Below are positions 1-8,636 of a DNA stretch of 64,000 nucleotides, piece after piece. The stretch comes from Chitinophaga sp. CF418 (GTDB lineage Bacteria > Bacteroidota > Bacteroidia > Chitinophagales > Chitinophagaceae). Position 1 is the stretch's first letter. Every line of letters starts with the position of its first letter. The translations under genes and the position numbers were made by a program. The notes beneath the pieces are model-generated. The model saw nothing but the letters and a program-made list of their open reading frames with translations. It searched no databases and had not been told where the DNA came from. The stretch is taken from contig NZ_FRCN01000007.1 in the NCBI RefSeq assembly GCF_900142925.1, positions 248,001 through 312,000 on the forward strand, in the 5' to 3' direction.

Positions 1-2
1 CC

Positions 3-224
3 GGTTATACGCCTAAATACTATCATAAGATCTTACGCTTCAATAAGGCCATGAGACTGATATATACAACAGATGCACTGACCAGCATTTCTTATACATG
101 TAACTACTTTGATCAGGCCCATTTTATCAGGGATTTCCGGCAGTTCACCGGTACCACCCCTGGTCAGTTCAAAAGGGGAGATAACAAAATTGCTTCCATT
201 CTGATAAAACACCAATCTGTCTAA
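3..224 (+). CDS. AraC-family transcriptional regulator, C-terminal part (5' end outside window)
   Basis: The open frame enters from the left edge and ends at a TAA. It encodes about 73 residues of an AraC/XylS DNA-binding region: the second helix-turn-helix and its tail are recognisable from ITSISYTCNYFDQAHFIRDF-like order, seen here as TSISYTCNYFDQAHFIRDF followed by RQFTGTTPGQFKR. This is the usual family end (GY.D..HF.R.FR...G.TP..FR). The sensor domain lies outside the window, so the inducer cannot be inferred. It is followed 59 bases later by the Lnt-like gene on the same strand; no terminator is obvious between them. Confidence 0.85.
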   Translation, partial: GYTPKYYHKILRFNKAMRLIYTTDALTSISYTCNYFDQAHFIRDFRQFTGTTPGQFKRGDNKIASILIKHQSV

Positions 225-283
225 AATATACAATTCCGGTTGGACAGCGCTTCATACCTTCATGTTTATTTAAACATTGCAAC

Positions 284-1732
284 ATGTCTGTATTACAGCC
301 AGTATCCAAACCCTTCATTGGTATCAGTGTCCTTTTTTCTGCCATTTGCTGGTATTTCGCCTTTAGTCTTTCTGGAAATTTTGGATATCTTTTATGGGTA
401 GCGCCTATCCCTGTGTTATATTGTTCGTTATTTTTAAAAAAGAAATGGGCTTTTCTTATAGCCTTTGCCAGCTATCTATTGGGACGTTTGAGCTGGCTGC
501 CTTACTTACTAAGCGTGCTGCCTGTACCACTGGCTATCCTGTTTACTGTTTTATTGCCACTGATATTTGCATTGATTGTGATAGCTGCCAGGAAGATTAT
601 CCTTCGCTTTTCACATTGGTCTGTTGTATTTGCTTTCCCTGTGTTATTCACCTCGTTTGAATATATATCGTTCCTTTTCTCAAAAGATGGTACTGCCGGC
701 AGTATTGCCTACACTCAGTGCAATTATCTGCCTGTTATACAGATTGCTTCAATAGCCGGCATAGAAGCAATTACCTTCCTGGTGACATTCGTTCCTTCAG
801 CAATCGTTTTAATCTACTTCAATTATATAAGGCAGCGCTCTGTAAAGCCGTTGTTATTTATCACGATTGGTATTGTATGTATAACAATGGTATTTGGCGC
901 ATGGAGGCTCAGGGATCATGTGACGGGAAAAGAATCGGCTGTACGCATAGGAATGGCGACTATCGACGAAAAAGCGCATCATAGTACCTATACGACAAAC
1001 ACCGAAAAACAACTGCACCTGGCAGATCTTTATCTGCATGAAGTATCGGTATTGGCAAGACAAGGTGCGCAGGTTATCTTAATGCCTGAAAAAATATTCA
1101 GATGCAATGAAGCTGAGCGTTCCGGTTTCCTGCAAAGGTTTAAAGACACTGCCCTGGCGTACCACGTATATATCATTGCCTGTGTTGACCAAAAGAAAAA
1201 CGATTATTATGAAAACCGGGCGTGGGTGATTTCAGATGAGGGACGGTTAGTCGCTGACTATCAGAAAGTGCATCTGTTCGAAGGAGAAGTCCTGGATTCT
1301 GTCAGGCCTGGAAAGCAAATGGGTCTGTTTAACCGGGGCGGCTCTGAAGAGGGTGTAGCTATTTGCAAAGACATGGATTTTCAGCAGTACATCCTGGGCT
1401 ACGGAAAGTCGGAGAGGCGTATTTTATATGTTCCCGCCTGGGATTTTGTCCGCGACGGATGGTTGCATTCCCGCATGGCTATTATCCGTAGCGTGGAAGG
1501 TGGTTACAGTATGGCCAGGAATGCCCGTCAGGGAAGACTGACGATTAATGATTACCGGGGAAAAGTATTATTTGAAGCTAATAGTGATGAAGGAGCGCCC
1601 GTGAGGCTATTAGCTACTGTTGCCCCTCAGCATTATAAAACTGTTTATAGTGTGTTGGGAGACTGGTTTGGTATGTTAAATGTTGTAGCAGCTGTGGCCT
1701 GGATGATTGCATTGATGATGAACAGGAAATGA
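284..1732 (+). CDS. Apolipoprotein N-acyltransferase-like membrane carbon-nitrogen hydrolase
   Basis: The 482-residue protein has about six to seven hydrophobic segments in residues 1-210, then a nitrilase-fold (CN hydrolase) domain in about 220-455, then a last membrane helix. This is the architecture of Lnt, which transfers an acyl chain to the N-terminus of outer-membrane lipoproteins in the periplasm. The catalytic triad is visible: E269 in LMPEK, K328 in DYQKVHL and C361 in AICKDMDF. Identity to true Lnt is low in the membrane part and the protein is a little short (about 510-530 is usual), so it may be a paralogue with another acyl or amide substrate. It stands alone, ending at a strong bidirectional hairpin shared with the convergent dehydrogenase. 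Confidence 0.75.
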   Translation: MSVLQPVSKPFIGISVLFSAICWYFAFSLSGNFGYLLWVAPIPVLYCSLFLKKKWAFLIAFASYLLGRLSWLPYLLSVLPVPLAILFTVLLPLIFALIVIAARKIILRFSHWSVVFAFPVLFTSFEYISFLFSKDGTAGSIAYTQCNYLPVIQIASIAGIEAITFLVTFVPSAIVLIYFNYIRQRSVKPLLFITIGIVCITMVFGAWRLRDHVTGKESAVRIGMATIDEKAHHSTYTTNTEKQLHLADLYLHEVSVLARQGAQVILMPEKIFRCNEAERSGFLQRFKDTALAYHVYIIACVDQKKNDYYENRAWVISDEGRLVADYQKVHLFEGEVLDSVRPGKQMGLFNRGGSEEGVAICKDMDFQQYILGYGKSERRILYVPAWDFVRDGWLHSRMAIIRSVEGGYSMARNARQGRLTINDYRGKVLFEANSDEGAPVRLLATVAPQHYKTVYSVLGDWFGMLNVVAAVAWMIALMMNRK

Positions 1733-1778
1733 TGTCCGGCAGTGTGATGTGCGCAGAAGTCAAAGAGATTTTTTATAC

Positions 1779-1813
1779 AAAATGACACAGCCTGTTATTG
1801 GCTGTGTCATTTT
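1779..1813. terminator. Bidirectional hairpin terminator
   Basis: A perfect 14-bp stem (AAAATGACACAGCC and its complement) with a 7-base loop lies between two convergent genes. A-tract and T-tract flank the GC core, so it can end transcription from both sides. Confidence 0.85.
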
Positions 1814-1821
1814 GCCTGATA

Positions 1822-2676
1822 CTACCTCAGTACCTTCATTATCGCTGCCAGCCTCTCTTCTCCATATCCCGCCGCCCTGGCCTTATTAAAAAGTTCCAGC
1901 GCAAATACCGGGAAAGGCGACTGAATGTTGCTCTCTGCCGCCTGGCGCATCATCAGCTCAAAACTAAGCGCACATAGCTCCAGCGAACTTTGAGGAGAGG
2001 TATAATGCTCCTGCTGTATATCATCTGCTGTGCTTTTCACCATCTGTCCCAATACGGGAGATATATCAGATATCATATTACCCAGGGCCGCAACCTGCAG
2101 ACCTTCAGCTTCTATTATGCGCGCTCCGTGAAAGAACCCGAACATCATCCCGAACATACTGGAAAGTGCGGCAAGGTCCCATGCAGCCGCGGCTCCCGGT
2201 GCGTCTCCCATATATAGGAGCGTGCCTGCAAGTATCTTTAAAACCGCTTCGCTGCGCTCAAAGGCCTTTCCCGCACCCGAAAGGAAAATCGGGGTGGACG
2301 GCTGCCCCATTTGCGAAGGCGTTGCCAGTATTGCACCATCCAGATATGAGGCTCCCCGCGATTGCATCATGACAGCCATCTCGCGTGCATCCTGCGGAGT
2401 GCCTGTGCTTAACTGAACGATCGTCTTACCCTGAATGTCCACATCCCGGAGGATTTCAGTAGTGGCCGCATAATCCAGCACACAGATAATCACCAGCGGA
2501 CTGGCGAGAACCGCTGCATGAATATCATCAGTGTAATTGGCGCCATCCTTAATAAGCCGCTCAGCTTTCGCTGCTGTCCTGTTCCAAACAGTAACCGCCA
2601 GCTTTTCCTGCACCAGTAAATGAGCCAGTACTGATCCCATAGCGCCCAGCCCTATAATAGATACTTTTTCCTGCAT
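1822..2676 (-). CDS. NAD(P)-binding dehydrogenase of the 6PGDH/imine reductase-like family
   Basis: The protein has 284 residues. The N-terminal Rossmann motif is GLGAMG at residues 9-14, followed by VWNRT, which favours NADPH. The middle segment DGAILATPSQMG is typical of imine-reductase-like members of the beta-hydroxyacid dehydrogenase superfamily, and the helix AAAAWDLAALSSMFG carries Asp where beta-hydroxyacid dehydrogenases carry the catalytic Lys. That substitution favours an imine reductase-like activity over 3-hydroxyisobutyrate oxidation; the substrate is unknown. It lies 18 bases after the SDR gene on the same strand, so the two are almost certainly co-transcribed and controlled from the HxlR intergenic region. 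Confidence 0.8.
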   Translation of the reverse strand: MQEKVSIIGLGAMGSVLAHLLVQEKLAVTVWNRTAAKAERLIKDGANYTDDIHAAVLASPLVIICVLDYAATTEILRDVDIQGKTIVQLSTGTPQDAREMAVMMQSRGASYLDGAILATPSQMGQPSTPIFLSGAGKAFERSEAVLKILAGTLLYMGDAPGAAAAWDLAALSSMFGMMFGFFHGARIIEAEGLQVAALGNMISDISPVLGQMVKSTADDIQQEHYTSPQSSLELCALSFELMMRQAAESNIQSPFPVFALELFNKARAAGYGEERLAAIMKVLR

Positions 2677-2694
2677 ATTGATCGTTTTAAATGA

Positions 2695-3456
2695 TTAAGA
2701 AGGAAGTGTAAGGCGGTGGGACAGCCCACCGTCTACGGTTAACTCTGCAGCAGTAGTAAAAGTAGCTTCAAAACCAAGGAATAGCACTGCGTTGGCCACT
2801 TCCTCCATTCTCCCATGCCTCTTCATCGGAGTAATGGCATTGCCCAGCGCTTCAAATTGCGCCAGCTCTGCTGCGCTTACACCAGATACGCCCATGGTTG
2901 GCGTACTTATAAAGCCAGGACTGACCGCATTCACCCGTATACCTCTCGGTGCCAGTTCTGCAGCCAGTACCTTCATAAAAGCACTGACAGCCGCTTTGGC
3001 GCCGGAATAAGTCCCCATACCGGCATATCCTGAGGTATTTGCAATAGATGTTGTGAAAACAATAGCGCCTCCATCTTTCACCAATGGGCTTAGTTGCTGC
3101 GCTGTAAAGAATGCGCCCTTAGTATTGATGTCAAAGGTCTTGTCATAACTTTCTTCTGTCACAGCGGCGGTTAATTCAAGCAAAGAGAACCCGACGTTGA
3201 TATGCACCAGGTCCACCTGGCCGGCATGTGCTTTCACATATGCAGCCAGTGCCTGGATATCTGCCATACTCGTAGCGTCGGACCGTAATGCCACAGCTTC
3301 TTTGCCGAGTGCCTCCTGTGCAACGGCTACCCGCTGTTCATTACTACCGGTTACTATCACCTCCGCTCCCGCAGATAATAACATTTGCGCCGTTGCAAAG
3401 CCCATTCCGTGCGTGCCTCCGGTGATCAACACTTTTTTCCCCTGATAATTTTTCAT
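2695..3456 (-). CDS. Short-chain dehydrogenase/reductase (SDR)
   Basis: The 253-residue protein is a classical SDR. It has the cofactor loop TGGTHGMG (residues 12-19), the structural NVG at 87-89 (usually NAG), catalytic N111, S137, Y150 and K154 in TYSGAK, and the PGFISTP segment after the active site. It oxidises or reduces an alcohol/carbonyl with NAD(P)(H); the substrate cannot be read from sequence. It is the first gene of a two-gene unit with the imine-reductase-like gene and is divergent from an HxlR-type regulator. A perfect palindrome lies in the shared control region. Divergent HxlR-SDR pairs are commonly involved in response to reactive electrophiles, which is only an inference here. 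Confidence 0.9.
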   Translation of the reverse strand: MKNYQGKKVLITGGTHGMGFATAQMLLSAGAEVIVTGSNEQRVAVAQEALGKEAVALRSDATSMADIQALAAYVKAHAGQVDLVHINVGFSLLELTAAVTEESYDKTFDINTKGAFFTAQQLSPLVKDGGAIVFTTSIANTSGYAGMGTYSGAKAAVSAFMKVLAAELAPRGIRVNAVSPGFISTPTMGVSGVSAAELAQFEALGNAITPMKRHGRMEEVANAVLFLGFEATFTTAAELTVDGGLSHRLTLPS

Positions 3457-3522
3457 TATTTAAGATTTTAATGCAAAGAGACATTTTTCACGAAGGGCTA
3501 CCAATACGGGAAATTATTTGCG

Positions 3523-3546
3523 GGTATGGAAAATTTTTTCCATACC
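3523..3546. promoter_or_regulatory. Perfect palindrome, candidate HxlR operator
   Basis: The arms GGTATGGAAAA and TTTTCCATACC (11 bp each, no mismatch) are separated by TT. The site is in the middle of the divergent SDR/HxlR intergenic region, 66 bases from the SDR start and 52 from the regulator start. Neither arm is followed by a T-tract typical of a terminator, and a dimeric winged-helix protein is encoded next door. Confidence 0.7.
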
Positions 3547-3568
3547 TCCCTGGTTCAGAACATAGGTG

Positions 3569-3576
3569 TAACTTTG
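3569..3576 (+). promoter_or_regulatory. Candidate -7 box of the HxlR gene promoter
   Basis: TAACTTTG matches the Bacteroidota housekeeping -7 consensus TAnnTTTG. It is 22 bases from the start codon, leaving a 5' leader of roughly 15 bases. No good TTTG -33 element is seen at the normal distance, where the palindromic site lies instead. Confidence 0.45.
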
Positions 3577-3598
3577 TACCAGTTAAAAACGACCGGTT

Positions 3599-4000
3599 AT
3601 GTACGAGAAAAAAATGCCAAAAGAGTTTAACTGTGGTATTTCCATTATCATGGAGATCATCGGTGGTAAATGGAAATCTTATCTCATCTTTCTGATCAGC
3701 AATGGTATACGGAGGCCCAACGAGCTGCATAAAAAAGTGCCCTCAGCCACGCGCCGCGTGCTAAATCTTCAGTTACGGGAGCTGGAATTTCATGGTATTG
3801 TAAAGCGGGTGATCTATCCCGAACTACCTCCGCATGTGGAATATTACCTGACGGAGTTCGGTGAATCTTTACTACCGGTGATAGGGGAGATGGATAAATG
3901 GGGTAGCCGGCATCTGGATAATTTCAGAATATTGATGGAACAAAAGAAGGAGCACCTGACAGACCCGGCGTTCATGAGTATAGACTCCATCGCAGGATGA
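3599..4000 (+). CDS. HxlR-family winged-helix transcriptional regulator
   Basis: The 133-residue protein has the full HxlR pattern: the N-terminal cysteine C12 in FNCGI, then GGKWK at 22-26, RRPNELHKKVP, LNLQLRELEFHGIV, PPHVEYYLTEFG and the terminal dimerisation helix around EMDKWG. Regulators of this family often sense thiol-reactive or aldehyde stress through the N-terminal Cys; whether that holds here is inference. It is divergent from the SDR/dehydrogenase pair with a perfect palindrome between them, so it probably controls both that operon and itself. It ends at a long hairpin. Confidence 0.9.
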   Translation: MYEKKMPKEFNCGISIIMEIIGGKWKSYLIFLISNGIRRPNELHKKVPSATRRVLNLQLRELEFHGIVKRVIYPELPPHVEYYLTEFGESLLPVIGEMDKWGSRHLDNFRILMEQKKEHLTDPAFMSIDSIAG

Positions 4001-4039
4001 ACTGCTGGAACCAATAAGTATATTTATAGCCGCCTTAAA

Positions 4040-4098
4040 GGGCATAAAACAAAAACGCCGGAGATTATTATTATCTCCGGCGTTTTTGTTTTATGCCC
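4040..4098. terminator. Very long bidirectional hairpin terminator (repeat-family member)
   Basis: A perfect stem of about 26 bp with a 7-base loop, containing the core ACGCCGGAGAT and its complement, flanked by A- and T-rich runs. It separates the convergent HxlR and lipoprotein protease genes. Related hairpins with the same core occur at 26833 and 46131. Confidence 0.85.
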
Positions 4099-4161
4099 GG
4101 GAGCGTTACACTTGTTTTTTTGAGCTCCTGCTCCCGGTGTTGAGATTAGTTCTCTAATATC

Positions 4162-5376
4162 TTATTGGAGGTCAGGTCCGGTAGGGTATGCAGCCAATTC
4201 TGCAGCAGAAGCGGTCACCACAGCAGATGTACTGAAATGATATTTGGTAAATGCAGTCCCGGATATATACCGCTTTAGGGTGTTTGTTCCCACCGCAAAA
4301 TAACGTTTTCCTGTAGCAGCGTCTAACATCAGCTTAGTACCAGAAGTTATCGGATCGCCAAAGGTGTAGGAAAAGAATGCAAAAGTAGGTGGAAAGAATT
4401 CCCTTACTACATTGTAAGGATTTCCAAAAACACCTGAATATGTTGCAAAATCCTGAATATGGCGCAATTTACCTTCCATGTAGATGTAGATCGCTCCGGA
4501 TGCAGTATCCCGCACAAAACTGCCTTCCGCCATGCCGTATAAATAATTTAGTGCGTAAATATCCTGAGTGGTAAATGTTCTGTCTGTTCCAAAAGCCAAA
4601 CATGAAGACATCCAGCTGGAAGCATCTGAAGAAGATGTATTCGGAATACTGAAACCGCCACTGGTCATTACGTCAATTGACGTAGATGTTCCGCAATTCT
4701 TGCCATCAGCTAAATCAGTATGACGGAATCCAATACAATGACCAAGTTCATGTTGTATCACAGATGCGAGGTAATTTACATCAGGATTGCTTCCCAGCGC
4801 GGCCGCGTTTGTGTTCAATTTTATCGATGTATACTGGTATCCTCCGGATGGAAATCCAGAAATTGCCCGGCTCGCATTAGGATCGTTAATTGTCGTAATT
4901 TTTAAAACCCCGCCCGGAATTTGGTCCCAATAAGTGTTAGGGTATACAGAGAATGACATATGCCTGCGGAGTAGTACTGAATTAAATCGATAAATGGCAG
5001 TATTCAAAGCATCAGTATATACTGCTGGAAGTGCGGGGTCTATCGCAATCACTATGAATGACGAATTGACCTGCCCCCATAAAGTTACCGGTAATGGTAC
5101 CATACTCATGCCATCGATATACTGTTCGGTATGTACTTCACCGGGGGTAATAATCTTGCCATTAAGCTCCGATTCCTTTAGCAGGATATCTCCTTCAACT
5201 AAATATCCATCTTCCCATTTTTTAACGCCTGTAGTATTGAAGCCTTTGGCTTTAATCTTACTGATTATGTCGGCGGATACTTCGTTCTGTTCACCAGAGG
5301 GGGCTTCTTCTTTGCGGCAGGAAACAAACATGAGCATGCTGGAAAGCAACATGCTTCCAATAAATAGAGATTTCAT
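4162..5376 (-). CDS. Lipoprotein zinc metalloprotease with HExxHxxGxxH motif (M57-like)
   Basis: The 404-residue precursor has a lipoprotein signal (MKSLFIGS... ending FVSC, Cys20). The residues after the cysteine (RKEE) are charged, resembling the surface-export signal of Bacteroidota lipoproteins. The zinc site is HELGHCIGFRHT at 209-220, with ligands H209, H213 and H219 and catalytic E210; this matches the HEIGH/M57 and matrixin-like metallopeptidases. The C-terminal 130 residues contain beta-rich segments (FVRDTASGAIYIYMEGKLRH, YFAVGTNTLKRYI) that look like a binding module repeated twice. It is a single gene facing the HxlR hairpin. The substrate is unknown. Confidence 0.85.
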   Translation of the reverse strand: MKSLFIGSMLLSSMLMFVSCRKEEAPSGEQNEVSADIISKIKAKGFNTTGVKKWEDGYLVEGDILLKESELNGKIITPGEVHTEQYIDGMSMVPLPVTLWGQVNSSFIVIAIDPALPAVYTDALNTAIYRFNSVLLRRHMSFSVYPNTYWDQIPGGVLKITTINDPNASRAISGFPSGGYQYTSIKLNTNAAALGSNPDVNYLASVIQHELGHCIGFRHTDLADGKNCGTSTSIDVMTSGGFSIPNTSSSDASSWMSSCLAFGTDRTFTTQDIYALNYLYGMAEGSFVRDTASGAIYIYMEGKLRHIQDFATYSGVFGNPYNVVREFFPPTFAFFSYTFGDPITSGTKLMLDAATGKRYFAVGTNTLKRYISGTAFTKYHFSTSAVVTASAAELAAYPTGPDLQ

Positions 5377-5566
5377 TCTGAAATTTTAAATGTTAAAAAA
5401 TAAGTATGAGGATGCGGGTATACGTATTACACTTTTAGTCAAAAAGGAATAGGATAAAATTGCTGGTTGGCTTTAATGTGAAGCAAATATACGATTTTAT
5501 TATAATAAAAGAGGTCAAATCTCCTCTTCCGGTCAGTTATAAGTCCCATAATTGTTTTAGCGCATG

Positions 5567-6778
5567 TTATGCCAGCTGATTAAATCTGTCGCGCTTCAGC
5601 GTAAGTACTGTTATTTCAGGCCATATGCCAATTCTGCCTCTTAATCCATGGAAACCAAAACCCCTGTTTACGTACAGGTATTTACCTCCCTGTTTGTAAA
5701 GGCCGGCCCATTGTTTGTAGAAATACTTTATCGGGCTCCATTTGAAACCAAACAGTTCGATGCCAAACTGCATACCGTGCGTATGTCCGGCTAATGTAAG
5801 ATGTACATGTTGTTCATGGTCTACAGTTACTTCATCCCAGTGGGACGGGTCATGGGACATCAGTATTTTAAAGGAGTTGTCAGTTAATTTTGATGTTGCT
5901 TTTTTCAAGTCGCCATATTGATGAAAACCACCTTTTCCCCAGTTCTCAACACCGATGAGGGCAACGCTTTCCCCTTGCTTGTTTATTTCCACCGCTTCAT
6001 TAAGCAACAGTTTAAAGCCTGTTTCAACATGAACTTCCTTTAAACGGTTAAGATTAGCTTCCTTAGCCGCGTTACTTTCCCACCGGATGTAATCGCCATA
6101 GTCGTGATTGCCCAAAACAGAATATTTTCCATAAGGCGCTTTCAGTTTTGTAAACATAGGAATCCATTGGTCCATCTCCGAAGCCATGTTGTTGACAAGA
6201 TCGCCCGTAAATAGCAATAAATCGCTGTTTTGTGAATTTACGAGATCAAGTCCTTTTTGTACACTTTTGGCATCACTAAAGCTTCCGGAATGTACGTCGG
6301 ATATTTGTGTAATGGTGAAGCCGTCAAACGCCTCGGGGAGGTCGGGGAAATAGATAGTTTCCTTTTTTATCCTGTAAAAATGCTTGCCGCGTGTTACGCC
6401 AAAAATGATGATTAGAAAAATCAGGCCTGCCAGTGCAAGTGTTGCCTCACTTATATATAAGCTTCGTGGTGGAAAGCCCCGGAACAAACGGAAGACGTCT
6501 TCGGCTGACAAAATCACCGAAGAGAATACTTTGGGAATGAAAATCAATAGCATAGCCGTCAAAAGCAGGGAAAGAAGACGCTGTACCTGATTACCTGCTC
6601 TGAGTATAAATACCGTCGATATTATTCCGGCAACCAATAAAATATCAATAACCCAATAGCTCAGATGGAGCGCCGGATTTTGAGTAATTGTAACGACAGC
6701 CTGATAGAAATAAATATCCCCCAGCAGAAAAAGTGATAATATTAAGAGGAACCTTTTAGCCATATAGATAAATAACAT
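5567..6778 (-). CDS. Membrane-anchored metallophosphoesterase (calcineurin-like, YkuE-like)
   Basis: In 403 residues, the first about 130 contain four hydrophobic helices. The rest is a calcineurin-like phosphoesterase domain with the metal motifs in order: DVH (161-163), GDLVNN (192-197), GNHD (223-226), MSHDPSHW and AGHTHG. Such proteins bind two metal ions and hydrolyse phosphomono- or diesters; some relatives act on lipids or nucleotides at the membrane. An internal Met at residue 6 is an equally possible start. It is divergent from the MFS gene with 230 bases between them. Confidence 0.85.
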   Translation of the reverse strand: MLFIYMAKRFLLILSLFLLGDIYFYQAVVTITQNPALHLSYWVIDILLVAGIISTVFILRAGNQVQRLLSLLLTAMLLIFIPKVFSSVILSAEDVFRLFRGFPPRSLYISEATLALAGLIFLIIIFGVTRGKHFYRIKKETIYFPDLPEAFDGFTITQISDVHSGSFSDAKSVQKGLDLVNSQNSDLLLFTGDLVNNMASEMDQWIPMFTKLKAPYGKYSVLGNHDYGDYIRWESNAAKEANLNRLKEVHVETGFKLLLNEAVEINKQGESVALIGVENWGKGGFHQYGDLKKATSKLTDNSFKILMSHDPSHWDEVTVDHEQHVHLTLAGHTHGMQFGIELFGFKWSPIKYFYKQWAGLYKQGGKYLYVNRGFGFHGLRGRIGIWPEITVLTLKRDRFNQLA

Positions 6779-6966
6779 GTTTCAATCAGTAGACGAACGA
6801 CAAACGGAAATATTTTAGCTGATTTGAATAAAGGCTAAAGTTTCTCCTATTTATGGCACTTTGCCCGTTATCACAATACAAATGGATCTTCTTCAGGGGC
6901 CGGCTGGCTAATGCGGCCTGTCTGGTGGTAGTGGTAAAAGGGCTTTTGAAATTATAGCCGGGGACG

Positions 6967-6983
6967 TTACCTTCGCAAGGTAA
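6967..6983. promoter_or_regulatory. Inverted repeat, candidate operator of the MFS exporter gene
   Basis: TTACCTT and AAGGTAA form a perfect 7-bp inverted repeat around CGC, 25 bases before the exporter start codon. Its size and position fit a repressor site overlapping the transcription start. No TetR- or MarR-type gene is adjacent. Confidence 0.4.
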
Positions 6984-7008
6984 ATAAAAATCCCATCCCT
7001 GGAATCCT

Positions 7009-8538
7009 ATGGAGCAAGTACCTTCTTTAGTCGAATATGGCTTTCGCCGGGCGTTTATAACTCTTATTGCTATTATCTGCTCCTTACTATCGGTGATAGG
7101 TATGTCAGGTGCAGCTGTGGCTTTTTCGGACATAAGAGGGAACTTCGGAGTGTCTCTTGACGAGGTAAGCTGGGTTATTACTGCTTATTCTCTTGCCAAT
7201 ATAATCATAATACCTTCCAGTAGCTGGCTTTCCCGGCAGTTTGGCAGAAGGAATTACTTCGCCATAGCAGTCATGCTGTTCACGGTTTGTTCTTTTTTCT
7301 GCGGTAATGCTACCGGCATCCGCGAACTGATAATTTTCCGGTTTTTGCAGGGACTTGGCGGTGGCGGTATGCTGGTGTTGTCACATACTATTATTACCGA
7401 AAGCTGGCCGCTCAAAAAACGCGCGACCTCACAGGCGTTTTTTATACTAGGCATGCTTGCGGGTGCAGCGTTGGCGCCACCCTTCGGAGGTTATATCGTG
7501 GACAATTATTCCTGGCCGTATATCTTCTTTGCCAACATTCCGGTAGGTATTATTGTCTGCCTGCTGATATTGACCTGTGTGAGAAACGGATCTTACGAAA
7601 AGAAGGAAGACTGGCTGGATACTATGATGCTGACCATTGGAACGTCTTCCCTGTATCTTGTTCTGGCAAGAGGACAGCAGGAAGATTGGTTCAATAGCCT
7701 GTTCATCATATTCTTGTCTCAGGTGGGCTTAACAGGAGTTATTCTTTTCGCCTGGAGGCAACTCAGATCTACATCTCCGGGACAGACAGGATTCTTGTGG
7801 AATGTCAACCTGCGTGCAGGCCTGATATTATCTTTCATTGCGGCTTTTGGTGTAGCGGGTTCCTCCATCATAATGGCATCATCGCCGGGATTTGGTATAG
7901 AACTGCCAGTAAATCCACTGTGGCTTACTATCCGGGTTCTCATCGTGATGCTCCCGGCTGCTGCTGTCCTCATGGAGAAAGGCAGGATCCAGAAGTACGT
8001 GATCGCAACAGGTATGCTGCTTTTCGCCGTTTATAGCTATATGTTATACCGGACCGCATCCGGAGATGTGAGCCCCGTTTACATGTTCTGGCTAATAATG
8101 ATCCGTAGCCTTGCTGTCGCTCTGCTATCTGTGTCGGTAAGTACACTGGCGCTCTCAAAGCTGGAAGGAAAACAGATAGGTCAGGGAGTAGCGCTTTATA
8201 ACGTTATGCGACAACTGGGTGGAGCTGTGGGTATAGCACTGTTTTCCATCTATGCAGACCGGCAGGCAGCATTGAGAAGAATGGACGTCGCAAACCAGCT
8301 GAAACAAATTAGCCCCGGGGTAAAGCAGCGCTTGTCTGACTTGATGGCTGCAAAGGGCGTAGATTCCAGCATGATAAATGACAAGGCATATGCTCTCATG
8401 CATGCTAATGCCTTGAAGCCCGCAACGGCCTATTCTCCCGATCTTTTCATTCTGTTTGTGGGGATTGTTTGCCTGGTATGTATTCCTTTTGTGCTGTACT
8501 TCGTTAAGAACTGGACAGAAAAGGATGACGATCGGTAA
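7009..8538 (+). CDS. MFS multidrug exporter, DHA2 (EmrB/QacA) type
   Basis: The 509-residue protein has about 14 predicted membrane helices, as in the drug:H+ antiporter-2 group. Motif A is seen as SSWLSRQFGRRNYF and motif C-like GGMLVLSHTI... ALAPPFGGYIVDNYSWPYIFFANIPVG is the conserved EmrB-type stretch following helix 5. It would export a toxic compound across the inner membrane. No membrane fusion protein or TolC is adjacent here, unlike the later EmrAB-TolC set, so it either works alone or with distant partners. A small 97-residue gene follows 98 bases downstream. Confidence 0.9.
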   Translation: MEQVPSLVEYGFRRAFITLIAIICSLLSVIGMSGAAVAFSDIRGNFGVSLDEVSWVITAYSLANIIIIPSSSWLSRQFGRRNYFAIAVMLFTVCSFFCGNATGIRELIIFRFLQGLGGGGMLVLSHTIITESWPLKKRATSQAFFILGMLAGAALAPPFGGYIVDNYSWPYIFFANIPVGIIVCLLILTCVRNGSYEKKEDWLDTMMLTIGTSSLYLVLARGQQEDWFNSLFIIFLSQVGLTGVILFAWRQLRSTSPGQTGFLWNVNLRAGLILSFIAAFGVAGSSIIMASSPGFGIELPVNPLWLTIRVLIVMLPAAAVLMEKGRIQKYVIATGMLLFAVYSYMLYRTASGDVSPVYMFWLIMIRSLAVALLSVSVSTLALSKLEGKQIGQGVALYNVMRQLGGAVGIALFSIYADRQAALRRMDVANQLKQISPGVKQRLSDLMAAKGVDSSMINDKAYALMHANALKPATAYSPDLFILFVGIVCLVCIPFVLYFVKNWTEKDDDR

Positions 8539-8636
8539 TTTTGACGCCATACGGTGGTCATTGAGGTTCTCGATACAAAATGTACGGCATGGTATTCTAG
8601 TAAAAAGGGCTTAACTTTTAGCTTAAATTTTCAACT

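Noticed and set aside
6786..7133. 115-residue minus-strand frame between the phosphoesterase and MFS genes
   Set aside because: It overlaps the start of the well-supported MFS gene and has no family pattern, so it is a shadow frame.
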